Shown here: positions 11,961-24,310 of the stretch, one piece after another | How positions within the stretch are numbered: the first letter of the stretch is position 1 | Layout of the letters: every line of letters begins with the position of its first letter | Assembly: GCA_016808115.1 (NCBI GenBank) | Contig: JAEQBH010000646.1 | Location: 2,418,001 to 2,482,000, forward strand | Length of the DNA: 64,000 nt | From: Tetrastigma voinierianum | Taxonomy: Eukaryota > Streptophyta > Magnoliopsida > Vitales > Vitaceae | Direction of reading: 5' to 3' | Notes under the pieces: generated by a model | Database searches by the model: none | What the model was told of the DNA's origin: nothing | What the model saw: only the letters and a program-made list of their open reading frames with translations | Program-made: the position numbers and the translations under genes

Positions 11961-12174
11961 GATACCACTGCTCTAGATGTGATAGTCTCGTAATTTTACT
12001 ATCTTTGATTCTATTAGTATGCATTGATAGATCCGTGATCGACCACCATACATATGTAATCACATGCCCAATCAGTAATCTGATCAGGGAGTGAAACCGA
12101 GTATGACATCTTGGTGACGAACCCGCCTGCATAGTGTTTTGAATAGAGTGGTATAGAGATTTCTCAGAATGACC
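11961..12174 (+). pseudogene. D1 protease N-terminal part, active site broken
   Basis: Near 12021 the frame reads A-L-I-D-P-stop-S-T, matching the chromovirus protease active site ALIDPGSTHS. The glycine codon is TGA (12036-12038), one substitution from GGA. Fragments such as YDILVTNP follow at 12100. The region ends where a solo LTR begins (12175). Confidence 0.75.
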
Positions 12175-12441
12175 TGTAATACCAACAATACAAGTTTTTA
12201 AAACGTTTGACCAAGTTTGACTAATAATTAGTATAGCCTAGTTGACTTTTTTCAAGGATGAATAATTTGGCTGACTAAGACACCATTTCATGAAGCTCTG
12301 CGATACGAGTTCATAGACTAAGCCGAACGGGCCAAAACTAAACTTTACTTTATTAGAAAGTTATGACCAGGAGTTCAAGCAAAGAAGATTTAGCAAGTCC
12401 AAATCCGCCTGTGGTTTTGCCCGAAAGCTAATTCCTAGCCT

Positions 12442-12448
12442 TATATAA
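12442..12448 (+). promoter_or_regulatory. Nested LTR TATA box
   Basis: TATATAA in the context 'ccttatataaacc', followed about 40 bp later by 'gaaccctagccccac', resembles a plant promoter and leader. Promoter use is inferred. Confidence 0.5.
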
Positions 12449-13676
12449 ACCTACTTTTTGCGTGCCAAATAGAACCCTAGCCCCACACCCATTTCAGCTC
12501 CAAACCCTGGAGAAACTCCCAAAACCATGAACACCGAATCGGGTCAAGCTGACCATTTGCACTAAACTGCTCGCTGGGCGGAGGCGACACCTAGCCACCC
12601 ACTTACTGTCGCCAACATTAGGAGGAGCGCCACCACCAGACGACGCCGCCGGCAAAATTTCACTTCGCCGAACCACCGGACGCGCCAGACGGCGCCTGGC
12701 CGCACGGCAGCCACGGTGGGTCACCGAATTTTCCTATTTTTCGGCCATTCCAGGCCAACCCATACCTCCCTCCCACCATTTTTGGACCCTCTGAACTCAT
12801 TCCCGTGGTCCCTTTTCGCAGATTCCTCACCGTTTGAAAGATACGACGAAAACAAATTTGGCCGATTGTTGGATCGAAGCTCTTCGCCACCACATCAACC
12901 TGACCGCTAGTAATGGTATCGTTCCCGGTCTCGGCTTTCGTTGATATATAAAGTTTGTAAATTTTGGACGCCGCTTGGTTAGTTTTCCACTTTGGGTCAT
13001 TTCTGTACTTACTTAAAAGGTTGGACTGAAATTAGCACAATTGGTCAAATTAGACAAATTGAAGCCGGATTAGTGAAATCGACATTTTAAGGAGTTATCG
13101 AAGGTTCAATTTCGAAATATTAGCCTCCGTGAAAAGCCCCATTTGGGGTACTTCCAGTTCGTAGAGCAAAGACTCAGATACTGGACATGCCTAGGGTCCA
13201 ATTTAGATAGTTTCATAGTTCTAAAATTATTCAAAGACATTTGGGCAAAGTCCTCAATGCCTTGTTTTAGTTAACGGAGCCCAAATGGTATTTTTATTAT
13301 ATTACAGCGCCACGCCGAACCCGAGACGTTCCTCAAGAGAGGAGCAAAGACTGGCATCCGTAGCTCAGGAGTGGTTTACATGTTTTAAATGCCGGGTATT
13401 ATTATGATATATACAATTATTATATATATAACTTATTCGATCGAATCTGATTATGCGTAAATATAATTATCTATTTTTATATAAACAAGTTATCATTTCT
13501 ATGTGGATTTTGTCAACATTTTAAATATTTAAAGCTCTACCGAAGTTCATGGATAAATTTTGGTATTCAAACATTTTGGTACATGGATCGAGGTATTTAA
13601 ACCATTTTGAAAAGTTGGCTGATTTAAGAAATGGATTCAGACTTTGTGAAATGATTATAATGAGGTATCGCTGAAA

Positions 13677-13925
13677 GGCTTTATTAGTTGCCACGTGATG
13701 TCGAAGTTTAATTCAAGGTTTATTAGTCGCCATCGGACGCCATTACATCCGGTTTATTACCGCCACGTGATGTCGGCTTCCACCCGGTTTATTAGTCGCT
13801 ACGTGATATCTAAGCCATTCAAGGTTTATTAGGTTCCACGTGATGCTCCGCCACTAAGGTTTATTAGTTGCCACGCGATGTCTGGGTTTAACGGTTTGTT
13901 AGTTACCAAGGTCGTGGGGCTGGGC
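13677..13925 (+). repeat. Minisatellite with G-box unit in solo LTR
   Basis: About six degenerate copies of a unit near 43-45 bp share the core TTTATTAGTYGCCACGTGAT. The core includes CACGTG, the G-box palindrome. Spacers between cores vary. Confidence 0.8.
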
Positions 13926-14569
13926 TTACCCGATGGTTTACAGGTGGGTATATGGTACTAAGACATTGTTTCGTTTCGAAAGTAAGGTAAACCATTTCAA
14001 TATTTATGGTTATCAGATTTTCATGATTTATTTTTACAACATGATGGTTATATATATTTTATGCTAAATTTCATGTTGTGAACAAATTCAGGTTATAATT
14101 CCTAGTAATCAAGTGCCTGCTAAATCTCGAGCATGCACTTCATTGTTGACTCGGGTATAAATTCAATGAAATGATTCCAAATAAACCTTATAAAAGAGTG
14201 GACGGGAGGTCTTAAGAGAAGGAATTTTCGAAAATAAAACATTATTTTCCTTATAAATTATGCCACTACGTATATTTATTATCTCAATGCTTTATTGTTT
14301 TAAATCCGTCTCTAGGTCCAAAAGCCCGCAGAGATCTACCTCGTCACTACCTTCACGCCACTGCCTCTACTGCTAGCCATGATTCCCATCTTATCTATCC
14401 GCCTTCTTTATCGGACTTATGTATTTTCATTGTACCCTAAATTCACAAACACTCTTTAGAACGCTCCTCGATCTTTGAAGATCGAACTCATATAGTCTTA
14501 TCATGTGTGTTCGTGGTTGCGACCCCACGTGAAGACGTGGTCGCCAGGATTTGCTGGTTGTGGATCTTG

Positions 14570-14588
14570 TATATATATATATATATAT
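14570..14588. repeat. (TA)n microsatellite
   Basis: About nine TA units lie just before the end of the nested LTR. Confidence 0.9.
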
Positions 14589-14736
14589 CGAGGCATTACA
14601 TTAATGCAGGTGTTTACTTTCTTTCTTGGGTCAAGTCCTACTGACATTCCTCAGTGATCAGATAGCTGAACTTCACTAGACGAGAGACCAATTCCACCCT
14701 GGGAGGGCTTCCTGTCCGGTCTTGGTCAATTTCCTA

Positions 14737-14996
14737 TCCCAATACGAGAGTATGAGTTTCCTGGGGGTTTGATCGAATTATCCTCAGTAGAGCTCATGTG
14801 ATATTAGGAAATGGATCGTTGTCCCTTACATCAAGCAATAGTTGATCGTAATGAAAAGAGTAACCCAAGAACACCCGAATGGCATGAAGTAACTTTAATC
14901 AACGAGAGGTCAAACCACCTCTCTAATGTGATATCCACAATTGTTTATTCAATGTACTCTCGAGGACTAAATTTTATTGCTGGGAGAGTTAGCTTT
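14737..14996 (+). pseudogene. D1 protease C-terminal part
   Basis: Coding homology resumes after the nested LTR: IREYEFPGGLIELSSVEL near 14738-14792, then VILG shifting frame into a degraded form of the MDWL motif, then LHQAIVDRNEK near 14828. This is the conserved end of chromovirus protease. RT should follow, but the 3' LTR begins at about 14998, so nearly all of pol is deleted. Confidence 0.7.
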
Positions 14997-14997
14997 T

Positions 14998-17663
14998 AAA
15001 ATACCCTAGAATTTTATAATAAAAATTATTAAATATTCCTGTATAGACTGAAAGCCAACTCCTGTAGTATTTTCTAGAATCGTTGTATTTAATATTGATT
15101 TAGATAATTATATGCTAAATTGAGAAATTTATTTAATCCAAAATAAACAAGTGAAAAGAGAAATATGGAAATTGTAAAATGGGACCTAAGGGTCACCTGT
15201 AAATAAGCTTTAGATGTCTAAGTGAAATTGTGATAAAATAAACAGCAAGGGAAAATAATGTGAGACTTAAATGAAGCAAATAATAGAGAAATGGAGGGAC
15301 CTAAATAAAAAGAAATAAAGAAAAAAAAAAGAAGAAAAATCAAGGAAAGGGCATGTGGCATGTAGGAAAGAGGGAGGAAGCCTTCCCTTAAAAATACGAT
15401 TGGCAGATCCATAAGAAAAGGAAAACAGAGAAAAGATGAGAGATTTGTGAGGAGAAGCTCTCACTTCTCTAGATTTCGACGATTGGACATGATTTCAGCG
15501 GAGCAAGAGGAAGAGTTCATCCACGACTGCTGGGCTTCAAGATGGACTGAGTCAGGGGAGTTTCGAAACTCCGAGAAGTAGGTCTTCCTACTTTGCTATT
15601 TTCTACCCTATGGGTCAGGTGGCTGTATGCCCTAGCGGAAATGTCGTTTGGTGGTATTTGAACTATAGGAAGCTGCCATATTGTGATAGTAATGACTAAC
15701 TAGACTCAGAACTTGCTTTGGGTAGGAAATAGAGGATGGGTAGTGAGTCCTTCTGGTAATTGTAACCATCAATGCACTTGATGTTAGGCTTTGAATTTCA
15801 CTGACCTTTAGACCAAGTTATATCCTTTTACCGAGGTCAGCCAGCTCGGGAATTTGGTAGTGAGTCCTTGTAATTGTAACCACCAATGAACTTGATGTTA
15901 GGGCTTTGAATTTCTTATTTGACCTTAGGACCAGTTATGGTCCTTTTACCGAGGCCGTCGCCGGCCAGCCTCAGTCGCTGTCGGGTGTGACTACGTGTGA
16001 CCTCCAACTTCGAAAAGTCATAACTCCTTCGTCCGAACTTTGTTTTGGGTGTTCTTAGACTCTATGGAAAGACCATTGAGCCAAGATTCCATTCGTATTC
16101 CTGTGGAGGATAGTGGGTGTTAGGCCAAGCTCGGATAGGTCAAGACACCTCGGCCAAGTCAGGTCAGCTTGGCTGGGTTTGATTACGTGTGACCTCCAAC
16201 TTTGGAAGGTCATAACTTCTTCGTTCGAACTCCGTTTCAGGTGTTCTTGGACTCTATGGAAATCCCATTGAGTCAAGAATCGATCTATATATAGCTTATT
16301 TAAATTGGAACTCAAATTAAAATCCAAAAAATCAATCCTAACACCAAAACCACTAGCACGCATGAATAATATTGTCTTTTAATTTGTTTTGAATAAATAA
16401 CGAGGAGGAAAAGCCAACCGAGATTGAGATTATGAGGATTGGAATCAAAGTGTTTTTGGGCTTTGTTCTACCTACTTCTATTCCTGCTTCATGTTTTTGC
16501 ATGTTTGTTCTACCTAATTTCTATTCCTCGCTTCAAGTTTTTGCATGTTTGTTCCCATCTTTTCCTATTCTCGCTTTCAACATTCGAAATGCTTCGTTTC
16601 TAAATTTGATAAGAAAAGCATATCGAATTGTTTTAAATGATTTGAAGAATTATTTGTAAAATGTTTGCATATGAAAACTGGCATGACTATTGAAAGTGAA
16701 CTATTTATACAAATGTACATAATGTGACCAGACTTTGCCATAAAGGATTTAATGCCTCAATGGAATGTTAACCGCTTAGTTCAGATATGATAAATCGTAT
16801 AAATTAATAGGGTCAAAATAGCAAAAAGATCGCGAACGATTGTATTAATGTGTCAATTCGACCGCAGCCCACAGACCGTGATCTAAGAGGCTCACTAATT
16901 GAATTTTTTATAACCAAATACAGTTCAACGAGATCGTGACCGTGGTTATAAACTCCGTTTTTTACATACCTACCAGAACTCCATGTGACCGTGTTTGACT
17001 CATATCCTCAGATGCATCGGGCGACATAGGTTAAATTCAAGATGGGCAAAACCGAATTGAATTAACTGAATTAATTTGTGAGAATAATTGAATTATGATT
17101 TTGAGATTGTAAATATTGAATATGAAAGTGCATTTTTGGGATGATCAATGAACTATAACTGATTGTATATAAAACAAGTATATGTATTGTATTTACATTG
17201 ATCATCCATAAAGATTTGAAAGTTTTGAATTGTTAAATTGAAACTGAAACTGAAGAATGGATTTGTATAGAACCACTAAGCATGAAAAATGCCGAAATAT
17301 TGTTTTACTAATGCAACAGTAATTCTGTGATAGATAGTGATCGAAAGCTTTACCCAAGATCGAGGAGCGAGTCATAAAGAAGGTAATTTCAGAGATGCCC
17401 GGTATACATTCATTCCATAAAGTCTTTTGAACTTTTCATATTTTGCAAAAACATTTTGAACTCAATATCTATTTTGTAAATTAATTTGAAAAGGCATAGA
17501 ATGCCTTCATCAGAACCATTTTGTTAAATGTAAATGTTTATGGGCTTGCCCTAAATTGAATCGCTTCGCAAAGATTTGATTTTGAGTGATTGAGTGATAA
17601 CAGGGCATCATGGACTCGGTTGGGATCCTCTAAAACGGATCGGGCCGAGAATGGGGTACCACA
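14998..17663 (+). repeat. D1 3' LTR
   Basis: Collinear with 8048-10646 from 'aataccctagaattttataa' to GGGGTACCACA. The first 13 bases or so (TGTAACGCCCCAA) are missing at the junction with protease. It has an extra tandem copy of a segment of about 117 bp (15738-15854 and 15855-15965) present once in the 5' LTR. Confidence 0.85.
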
Positions 17664-17668
17664 GTAAG

Positions 17669-18557
17669 GAAAGAACATTATCAATTTGGTAAATCAAAAA
17701 GTTTTTGAGGCTGTTGTTTGGGACTCTACACAAGTCACTAATAACATAGTATCAAGAATTTGTTCTAACCATAATTTGGTACATCAACCGTACACATGAC
17801 ATTCAGGCCTTTAAAATATTATTAATTTGATTACCTTTGGTTTGAAATACAAAATTCTCCTTTGATCGTTATGGTTGGGTGGAAGGGATCCACCTCACCC
17901 CAAGAAAATGACTAGTCACTTATGGTGAGTCTTGTCTCCTCCATGAATGTAAAGAACAAAAAATTGAAGAAAAAAGTGTTGAAAGATTTATTGAATAAGA
18001 GGAGAAAGTCTCCTAAAAAAAAATTACAAATCAAAGACTAAATGTATACAGAAAGTGTATATTCATTTGATCTCCCTAACCCTATTTAAAGAGAAGGAAT
18101 TACATCTTGGGGGCTAAATTAGGAAGTAAATAGAGTCCTACTGTTAGTTCGCTGGCATAGCGCCAAAGACTTGTTAGGTTTGCAATGTTTGTCTATAAAA
18201 ATGAGGCAACCTAAGCTCGCAAGTGCATGAGTCACAAGCAATAAAATTGTTTTCAATTATGAACTAAGATCGTTCCCATGAGAATTGTCGGTTTTATGGG
18301 GGATTGAGTACCCTACCTATTGGATTTGTTTACTATTAGAGCATCTTTATGATTTGGTGAAATTTTTGAAATAATAAAAGCTATACTAAACAAAACAAAG
18401 AATGTTTTGAGAAAACTGGAGCAAGTGAATAAAACACGAATACAACGACTTAGAGAGGAACTAGGGTTAATTATTTTCAATGATGCTTAACAATTCATCT
18501 AGATGAGGCACATGTTGAATGGATTACGTAATTTGAATCGGGCCCAAGGATATATAT
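17669..18557 (-). mobile_element. Athila-type LTR pieces, minus orientation
   Basis: 17865-18100 is similar to 4155-4400, with a weak minus-strand TATA (TTTAAATAG) near 18075. From about 18185 the start of another LTR appears (tcgcaagtgcatg, then gatcgttcccatg), wording seen where Athila-type LTRs abut the PBS. No coding region is seen. The sequence is interrupted at 18558 and appears to resume at 24950. Confidence 0.5.
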
Positions 18558-20380
18558 GTCATGCCCTACACCCCTAGGCGAGGAGAGGCACGACATCGAC
18601 CGTGACTCTTAATCCTGTTTTTTGACATCGTGGGCCCATTTCAATAAACAAATCCATATATCAGAATATTACTTGTAAAACTACCATTGTAGTGGTGTTT
18701 AAAATGCCCTATACATATACATGCTTGAATCCCATTTACTTGTATTTACACAAATTCACTATTACCAAAATATTACATTTAAATTCCAAAAACAAAAAGT
18801 GAAAACCTGCATCAAGTGGACTCCTATTACTATGTTCGGGCTTTGTCAGATACTCGAATGCCCTGATGTCCCTCTTCGCACCTACACGGATGAAACACCC
18901 AGCATGTTTATAAATTAAGAGAAATAGATATCATATATGACCACTTGGGGGTGGTCCACATACATATAACAAAATGGATTTATCAGAGTTTACGTATAAC
19001 ATAAATCTATATCAAAGTTTTCATATAACATAATTCTTATAACGAAATTTTCATATCTCCCGTAGGAGTTCATGTGACACCCCAAATCCCGGGGGTCCTT
19101 TTTTTTTTTTTCATATGTGACCTTCAACAAGATATATAATAGCCTCATTTACGCATATTCACATGTCACTTAATTATTAAGTAATGACACATAATGGTCC
19201 TTCATTCCGTGATGTACTAGTGTGGAATTTAGTGCAATGATCAATTTTTCGGAAACTATGTGAGCACAAAATTCCATCCACAGGCATACGGTTAGATTCT
19301 AGACTCAGAGAGATTTCCATAGAGTCTAATAACGCGCAAAATGGACTTCGGATGAGGAAGTTGGTGGTCTCGGTTGCGCTCATGATAAAGAATCGACGTG
19401 GTAGAACCGATGTGTACCCATCGCCTTTTGTCTGGAACACAATATGAGCTCAGATTATATTGGGCTATATATGGATGGGATTCTGTGACTAAAGGATTTA
19501 TGAGTCCAAGAACGTAAAACGGACTTTTAATGAGAAAGATAGGGTCGTCCTCGAAGTCGGGCTGATCTTCAGGCCACTTAGGTGATCCTAATCAACAACA
19601 TTTGTTTCTATTTCTCGCACGCCGTAGTCAAGCTACCAGATAGTAATCTAGGGTCAACATGGGGATGGGTTTTCATTCATGAAATGATTTGTATCATGAT
19701 TCAAATGAGGCTTATTTGATTTTTTTGATTTGCAAAAACAGGAGATTGGTTTGCTCACCGGGTAACCGAAATAGTTTTAATTAAAGTGTGAAATGGTAAC
19801 CTCAAGGCTGGGTCACTAGCTTCGATAAAATGTGGGCGAGCAGATGTCCCTGGTATTTCTCAGACAGGCAATACTATAGTCAAGGGGCCAAACGGATCTT
19901 TGTTTAGCTATAAAACCTAACCCTAAAAACACTCCTATTTGAGTCCAATCATATACTGAGCATTCAATGTTCCAATCAGTTTGAAAACCTAGCATTTAAC
20001 CTCATTTCAATGGCTCGTAAATGACATCTAAAGAATGTCAGTGCATCTACCATTAAGAACGCATCGAACCCTAAAAAGATGACAAGTATTGACCAAAGGA
20101 AAGACATTAAATAACATTAAACCCTGGGCTTGAGTGTTTGATCCATAAATGCACTGCTTATTCTTAAAGCATGAGGACACTACTAAACCACCAATAACTG
20201 CTAGTAACCCTCCTTCATACTGAGGCTTACCTACATCCCTTGAGTTGTCATCCTCAAGGGGGAGCGAAGTTGGAGAAAATGAGAGAGAAGAGAGAGAAGA
20301 GAGCAAAATGTAAACTCAAACCAAAAGCCGCGGAAAGCTTGGATAAAAATAAAAGTTGTGGTTACAAAGTTATACAGTGG

Positions 20381-20388
20381 TTTATATA
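20381..20388 (-). promoter_or_regulatory. LTR TATA box
   Basis: On the minus strand GGCTATATAAACC is a strong TATA match. A pyrimidine-rich leader (to about 20280) follows in the direction of transcription. The TTCGCTAT/ATAGCGAA cluster lies about 105 bp upstream. Confidence 0.55.
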
Positions 20389-20496
20389 GCCAACCCAATT
20401 GTGTGAAATGACCAAAAAATACCTAAAATACATGATTTACAATAGGACAAATGGGAATTAGGCTAAAACGAGGTCGCTTGAATAAAAACACAGGGA

Positions 20497-20715
20497 ATGA
20501 TTTTCACTATCATAGCGAAAATGTTAGTTATGATATTAAATTCAAATTTTCGCATGCGACAAAGAATCCTCGCTATGATAGCGAAATTTCGCCAGCTTAG
20601 CTTAGTGGGTCGTGTGCAATTAAATGAAAAATTCCTCATTGATTATAAATTTTCGCTATGGCTGCGAAATTTTCACAATCCTTGTGAAATTTTCGCAATG
20701 AATAGCGAAAATCAT
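20497..20715 (-). repeat. Iterated near-palindromic word cluster (TTCGCTAT...ATAGCGAA)
   Basis: Variants such as CGCTATGATAGCGAAATTTC (20572-20592), TTTTCGCTATGG, GCGAAATTTTCAC and ATAGCGAAAATC alternate in both orientations over about 220 bp upstream of the TATA box at 20381-20388. Confidence 0.75.
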
Positions 20716-21079
20716 GTTTGCTCTCCTCGTCGCCCTCCCGCATTGCCTCGCATCCGCCTGGTTTAATTCATCACTTCCACTTGACATTTCTTCATTTTCG
20801 GTGATGAAATCACGTAGAATTCCTCGTGATTCAAGACTAACACGGCTGCTTGCCGACCGTTCTCAAAACCCAACCACAAAAACAACCTCGAAAAACCAAA
20901 TCTGGCACTAAATAGAACTACATGCCAATTGGCGACTTACATGATTAGTACGCAAAGCACCTCAAACCCATCTCTGAATGCACCAAACAAGACTTTTCGG
21001 GTACTCCTTTAATCAGTCGGGGCACAAAACGAGCCCATTCCCGCTGAGCCTCGACCTGCATATTCAAATAAAAGAGGTC

Positions 21080-21790
21080 ACCCTGGCCATGCGCCATCCC
21101 CGAAACATGCAGAGAGCTCGCCTCCGCCAAAGGTGCTCAAATTCATGCGTAAGAGCCTGCCCATTAACTCATGCAGAGAGAGCTCAGCTACGCCTCACTA
21201 GAGCTCAAAGACAACTCATGCAGTGAGAGCCTCAACACAGGCCATGTGTGAGAGCTTCAAGACAACCATGCAGAGCCCAACATGCTCTGGGCGTGTGGAG
21301 AGCCTCAACCCGCCTCATGCAGAGAGCTAGCCACAGCTCATGCAGCAGAGCTGAAGACAGCCATGCAGAGGAGCTCACACAACCTGCGTGGAGAGCTCAA
21401 CACAACTCACGCAGAGAGCTCAAGACACCTACGCAGTGAGAGCCTGACAAACTTATGCAGGAGAGCTCAAAGACAGCCTCACGAGAGCTCATCCACAATT
21501 TCATGCAAGAGAGAGCTCATCCACGCTCACGAGGAGAGCTCAGCCACAGCCATGCAGGAGCTCGCACAACCATGCAAGAGAGCTCACCATAGCCTGCACG
21601 AGAGCTCACCCACAACTCATGCAGAGAGCCCACAGATTGTACCATGGAGAGCTTAACACAAATCCATGCAGAGAGTTTAGCACAAATTTCACGCAGGAGA
21701 GCTCAGCCCACAGCCCACGCAGGAGAGCCCCAGCCCACCATGCAAAGAGAGCTCGCCCGACCAAAGAGGTCAGTACGGCCGCATGAGCTC
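21080..21790. repeat. AGAGAGCTC / CATGCAG minisatellite
   Basis: Roughly 25 degenerate units of 22-28 bp share the pattern AGAGCTC, then a variable CA-rich spacer, then CATGCAGG or CACGCAGG. It produces spurious open frames (21248-21656) rich in repeated His-Ala-Glu-Ser. It is followed by a CATAACT module near 21825. Confidence 0.85.
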
Positions 21791-24189
21791 ACCATCCTCT
21801 CGTACTCTTCTCGAGTAAAAAGGCCATAACTCAACAGAGGTCCCGATTGGTGATTCGAAGTCACATCAGTTTACTGATAGGGCTACAATATACCAGAAGG
21901 AAACAGGGCCAAATTCCCTTTAATTCCCAACAAAAAATCAATCTTAAAGTTCATCTAATACATAGGATCGAAACAGAGTGACTTCCTATGGTTTAGATGC
22001 AACCAAACATCCTCTCAAGGCAAGACATAGCCCTTACCAAATTGTATTAAACATATAATATGAGTTTAATTACAATTTATTTATATCAATAAATATTAAA
22101 TTTTGACCACAGCTCGCTTTTAAATTAAAACTGGGTTTTCTACCCAGAAATTTTACAAAAGAACACAATAAGCCATCTTAGGTCTTCTTCTCAACTAAGG
22201 CCTCATGAAGTGCCTTCTCTTGGTGTACCTCTAGTACCTGAAATGTTTTTCCCACGATGGGGTGAGCTATGCCCAGTAGAGAAAGTCTCCTACAAGGGCT
22301 ACTCCCTACCTAAGTGCACATGCAATGGCATAATCCACAAAATCATTCACACACATTCACATAAAATATGCATATCTCTATATGAATGTCTATGTCATGC
22401 CCTGTTTCCCGAGTCCTCACCGACTCCCTCACACATGCAATCACGTGTATGAAGACTCCAAGCTTAAACAAAGCTTTTTGTTTTTAAATCCACTGACCAC
22501 CTCCGGAAGATCAAACCATTGGACCATCTCCGAGAACCCTTTTATTGGACATAGAGTTCATTGCATAATATCGGTGCAATGTACCCGTGCACATGCGATG
22601 ATAATGTTATTGCATAATATCTCATGTTACATGCATGATGGGAACTACATGTAACACTCATAATACATGCTTCACACCAAGCATCACGTTAATATATAAC
22701 AAGCATGTATATATATTAACATCATTTTTCTCACACAACTGTAGTGATGTTATTCAAACAAGCAATAACACACAAAAAACCTGGATTTCACCTCCAATCT
22801 CGTGAGAACAAAAAGATATACAAATTTCACAACCAAAATCATCCTCGCTTCATCCCAAACTACTGAGACACAACCGCTCCAAGAACCCAGCTCAAAACTG
22901 CCTGCACCCGTAAACCGGTCCCAACCAACAATAATTTCTATCAAAATTATTCTTTAAACCAGCCCATTACTCGGGCTAACTGTCATGGCCATTTCATGGC
23001 TCTTAAACAAAGACTAACCAGAGTAGGAGAGAACCCCCTACCTCTCGGCGCAGATCCAGTTTCACGCTTGCAACTCCCTCGCTTTGTTAATCGCAGAACT
23101 CACTGTCTTCTTTCCTTTGTCTTTCTTTCTTTCTTTTTCTTCCTCTTTCTCCTTCTTTTCCCTCAGAACTTGAGAACTCTTTTCCCTTTCTTCCACCCTC
23201 CGTTGGGTCTAGTTAGAGAGTATTCGTCTCCTCGCCGACACTCACTTTCCACTTGCCTCCAAACCCACTTTTCTTCCCACTAAATTCCTCATGCAAAGCC
23301 TATCCAAGACACCTAGCATCCACTAACATTTACCCTCATGCAAGACCACTTTCTCTAGACACGTAGCCTACCTGCATGTATCCATGTGGTGTGGGACTTT
23401 ATGCCACTGTATTTGGTTAATTTTGGTCTAATTTCAAATACGTGCAACTTTAATTGCCTTAATTCGACTATGTACTTAGATTTCAAGGAGACGAACTCAA
23501 TCTGTATGTCCCGCAATATTATCCGAGATTTAGAAAATTTCGGATTTTGACCGAAATTACCATTTTACTCTTTTTCAGAAAATTCGAATTTTCCGAGGCT
23601 TCACAGTTCAGAACAGAGATCTTGTACAGAAAGTGCCCGTAGGTACATTACAGAATAGAATTGATACCTTATGCTTTCTTATTGTATATTATTCAGATTC
23701 TTATCATATAAAAGTTTGCCTGTATAGACCAGCAATAATGAATGAGAGGGACGAAACACAATAGTTACCAAGGTACCTGCGACACATCGAACGTAGACGT
23801 GCCTCGCCCATATAACAGAGGCCTAGCACAATGTGCAGAGTGTCAAAGGCCGCATTGAACATACGTGCCTATTCATTCACTATCTGGTCTCTGACAGACA
23901 TATAATTATATATATTATTGAGCTTGTTATATTTTTCTTAATCACATTAGCAATTAAGGGGCAAGAAACAATGTCCGCCCAAGCTTCGCCTTGGTGGTGA
24001 GGTACAAAGCATTTTTCATATACCTTTTAAACTTGTAGGGACCCTTTCATTCACTTATTAGAATCCTCAATTAATCCAATTTTATGCCTAATTATCTTCC
24101 ATTTAAAGTCCAAACAAAAGAGTAACCTGATTTTAGGATTAACCGAAGAAAGCAATCAAAACCGGAACTCACCCGTCGGTAGCGTATTG

Positions 24190-24310
24190 AAAGGTTACGC
24201 CAGCGGAGGCTTTAATTTCCTCGTAAAAGGGGTCCCTGGTCCCGCCTAGGCGTGAAGGACCTCCACCTAGGCGCAGCTCTACGCCTAGGCTGCACCACGC
24301 CAGGCATGTG
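24190..24310. repeat. CGCCTAGGCG palindrome cluster
   Basis: CGCCTAGGCG (24243-24252) and several variants (CACCTAGGCG, CGCCTAGGCTG) occur within about 60 bp, surrounded by 'ggcgctcagcgtgc'. The same word type occurs once or twice at 3330-3400. Confidence 0.7.

Larger units (their letters stand above)
12175..14600 (+). mobile_element. Nested solo LTR within D1 protease
   Basis: A 2.4-kb block starting TGTAATACC and ending GAGGCATTACA sits between the two halves of the D1 protease. It has no polyprotein and only one LTR-like unit, so it is read as a solo LTR. It contains a TATA box (12442-12448), a GC-rich leader (about 12480-12720) and a CACGTG-bearing minisatellite (13677-13925). The five flanking bases (TGACC, TTAAT) do not match, so borders or target duplication have decayed. 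The overlapping frames at 12494-12910 are opposite-strand shadows of the GC-rich leader. Confidence 0.65.
8048..17663 (+). mobile_element. D1: chromovirus-like Ty3/gypsy element with both LTRs and a 5-bp TSD
   Basis: The element starts with TGTAACGCCCC at 8048 and ends with GGGGTACCACA at 17663. The five bases before it (8043-8047) and after it (17664-17668) are both GTAAG, the target duplication expected of a Ty3/gypsy integrase. The LTRs are 8048-10646 and about 14998-17663. Between them are an initiator-tRNA-Met PBS, a decayed gag and a protease broken by a nested LTR. RT, RNase H and integrase are absent: without the nested LTR the interior is only about 1.9 kb. Chromovirus (Del/Tekay-like) placement rests on LTR ends, PBS and the protease wording. 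Confidence 0.88.

Noticed and set aside
11411..12132. Several frames on both strands of the D1 gag region
   Set aside because: Only the plus-strand gag and protease homology is meaningful, and that is broken. The others are shadows.
12494..12910. GC-rich patch with open frames on both strands, first read as a possible host exon
   Set aside because: It follows an LTR TATA box at the distance of a transcribed leader and lies wholly inside a block with LTR ends.
12170..14605. A target duplication for the nested LTR in D1
   Set aside because: The flanking five bases TGACC and TTAAT do not match, so I do not claim one.
21248..21656. Frame of 124 residues with repeated His-Ala-Glu-Ser
   Set aside because: It is the AGAGCTC/CATGCAG array read in one frame.
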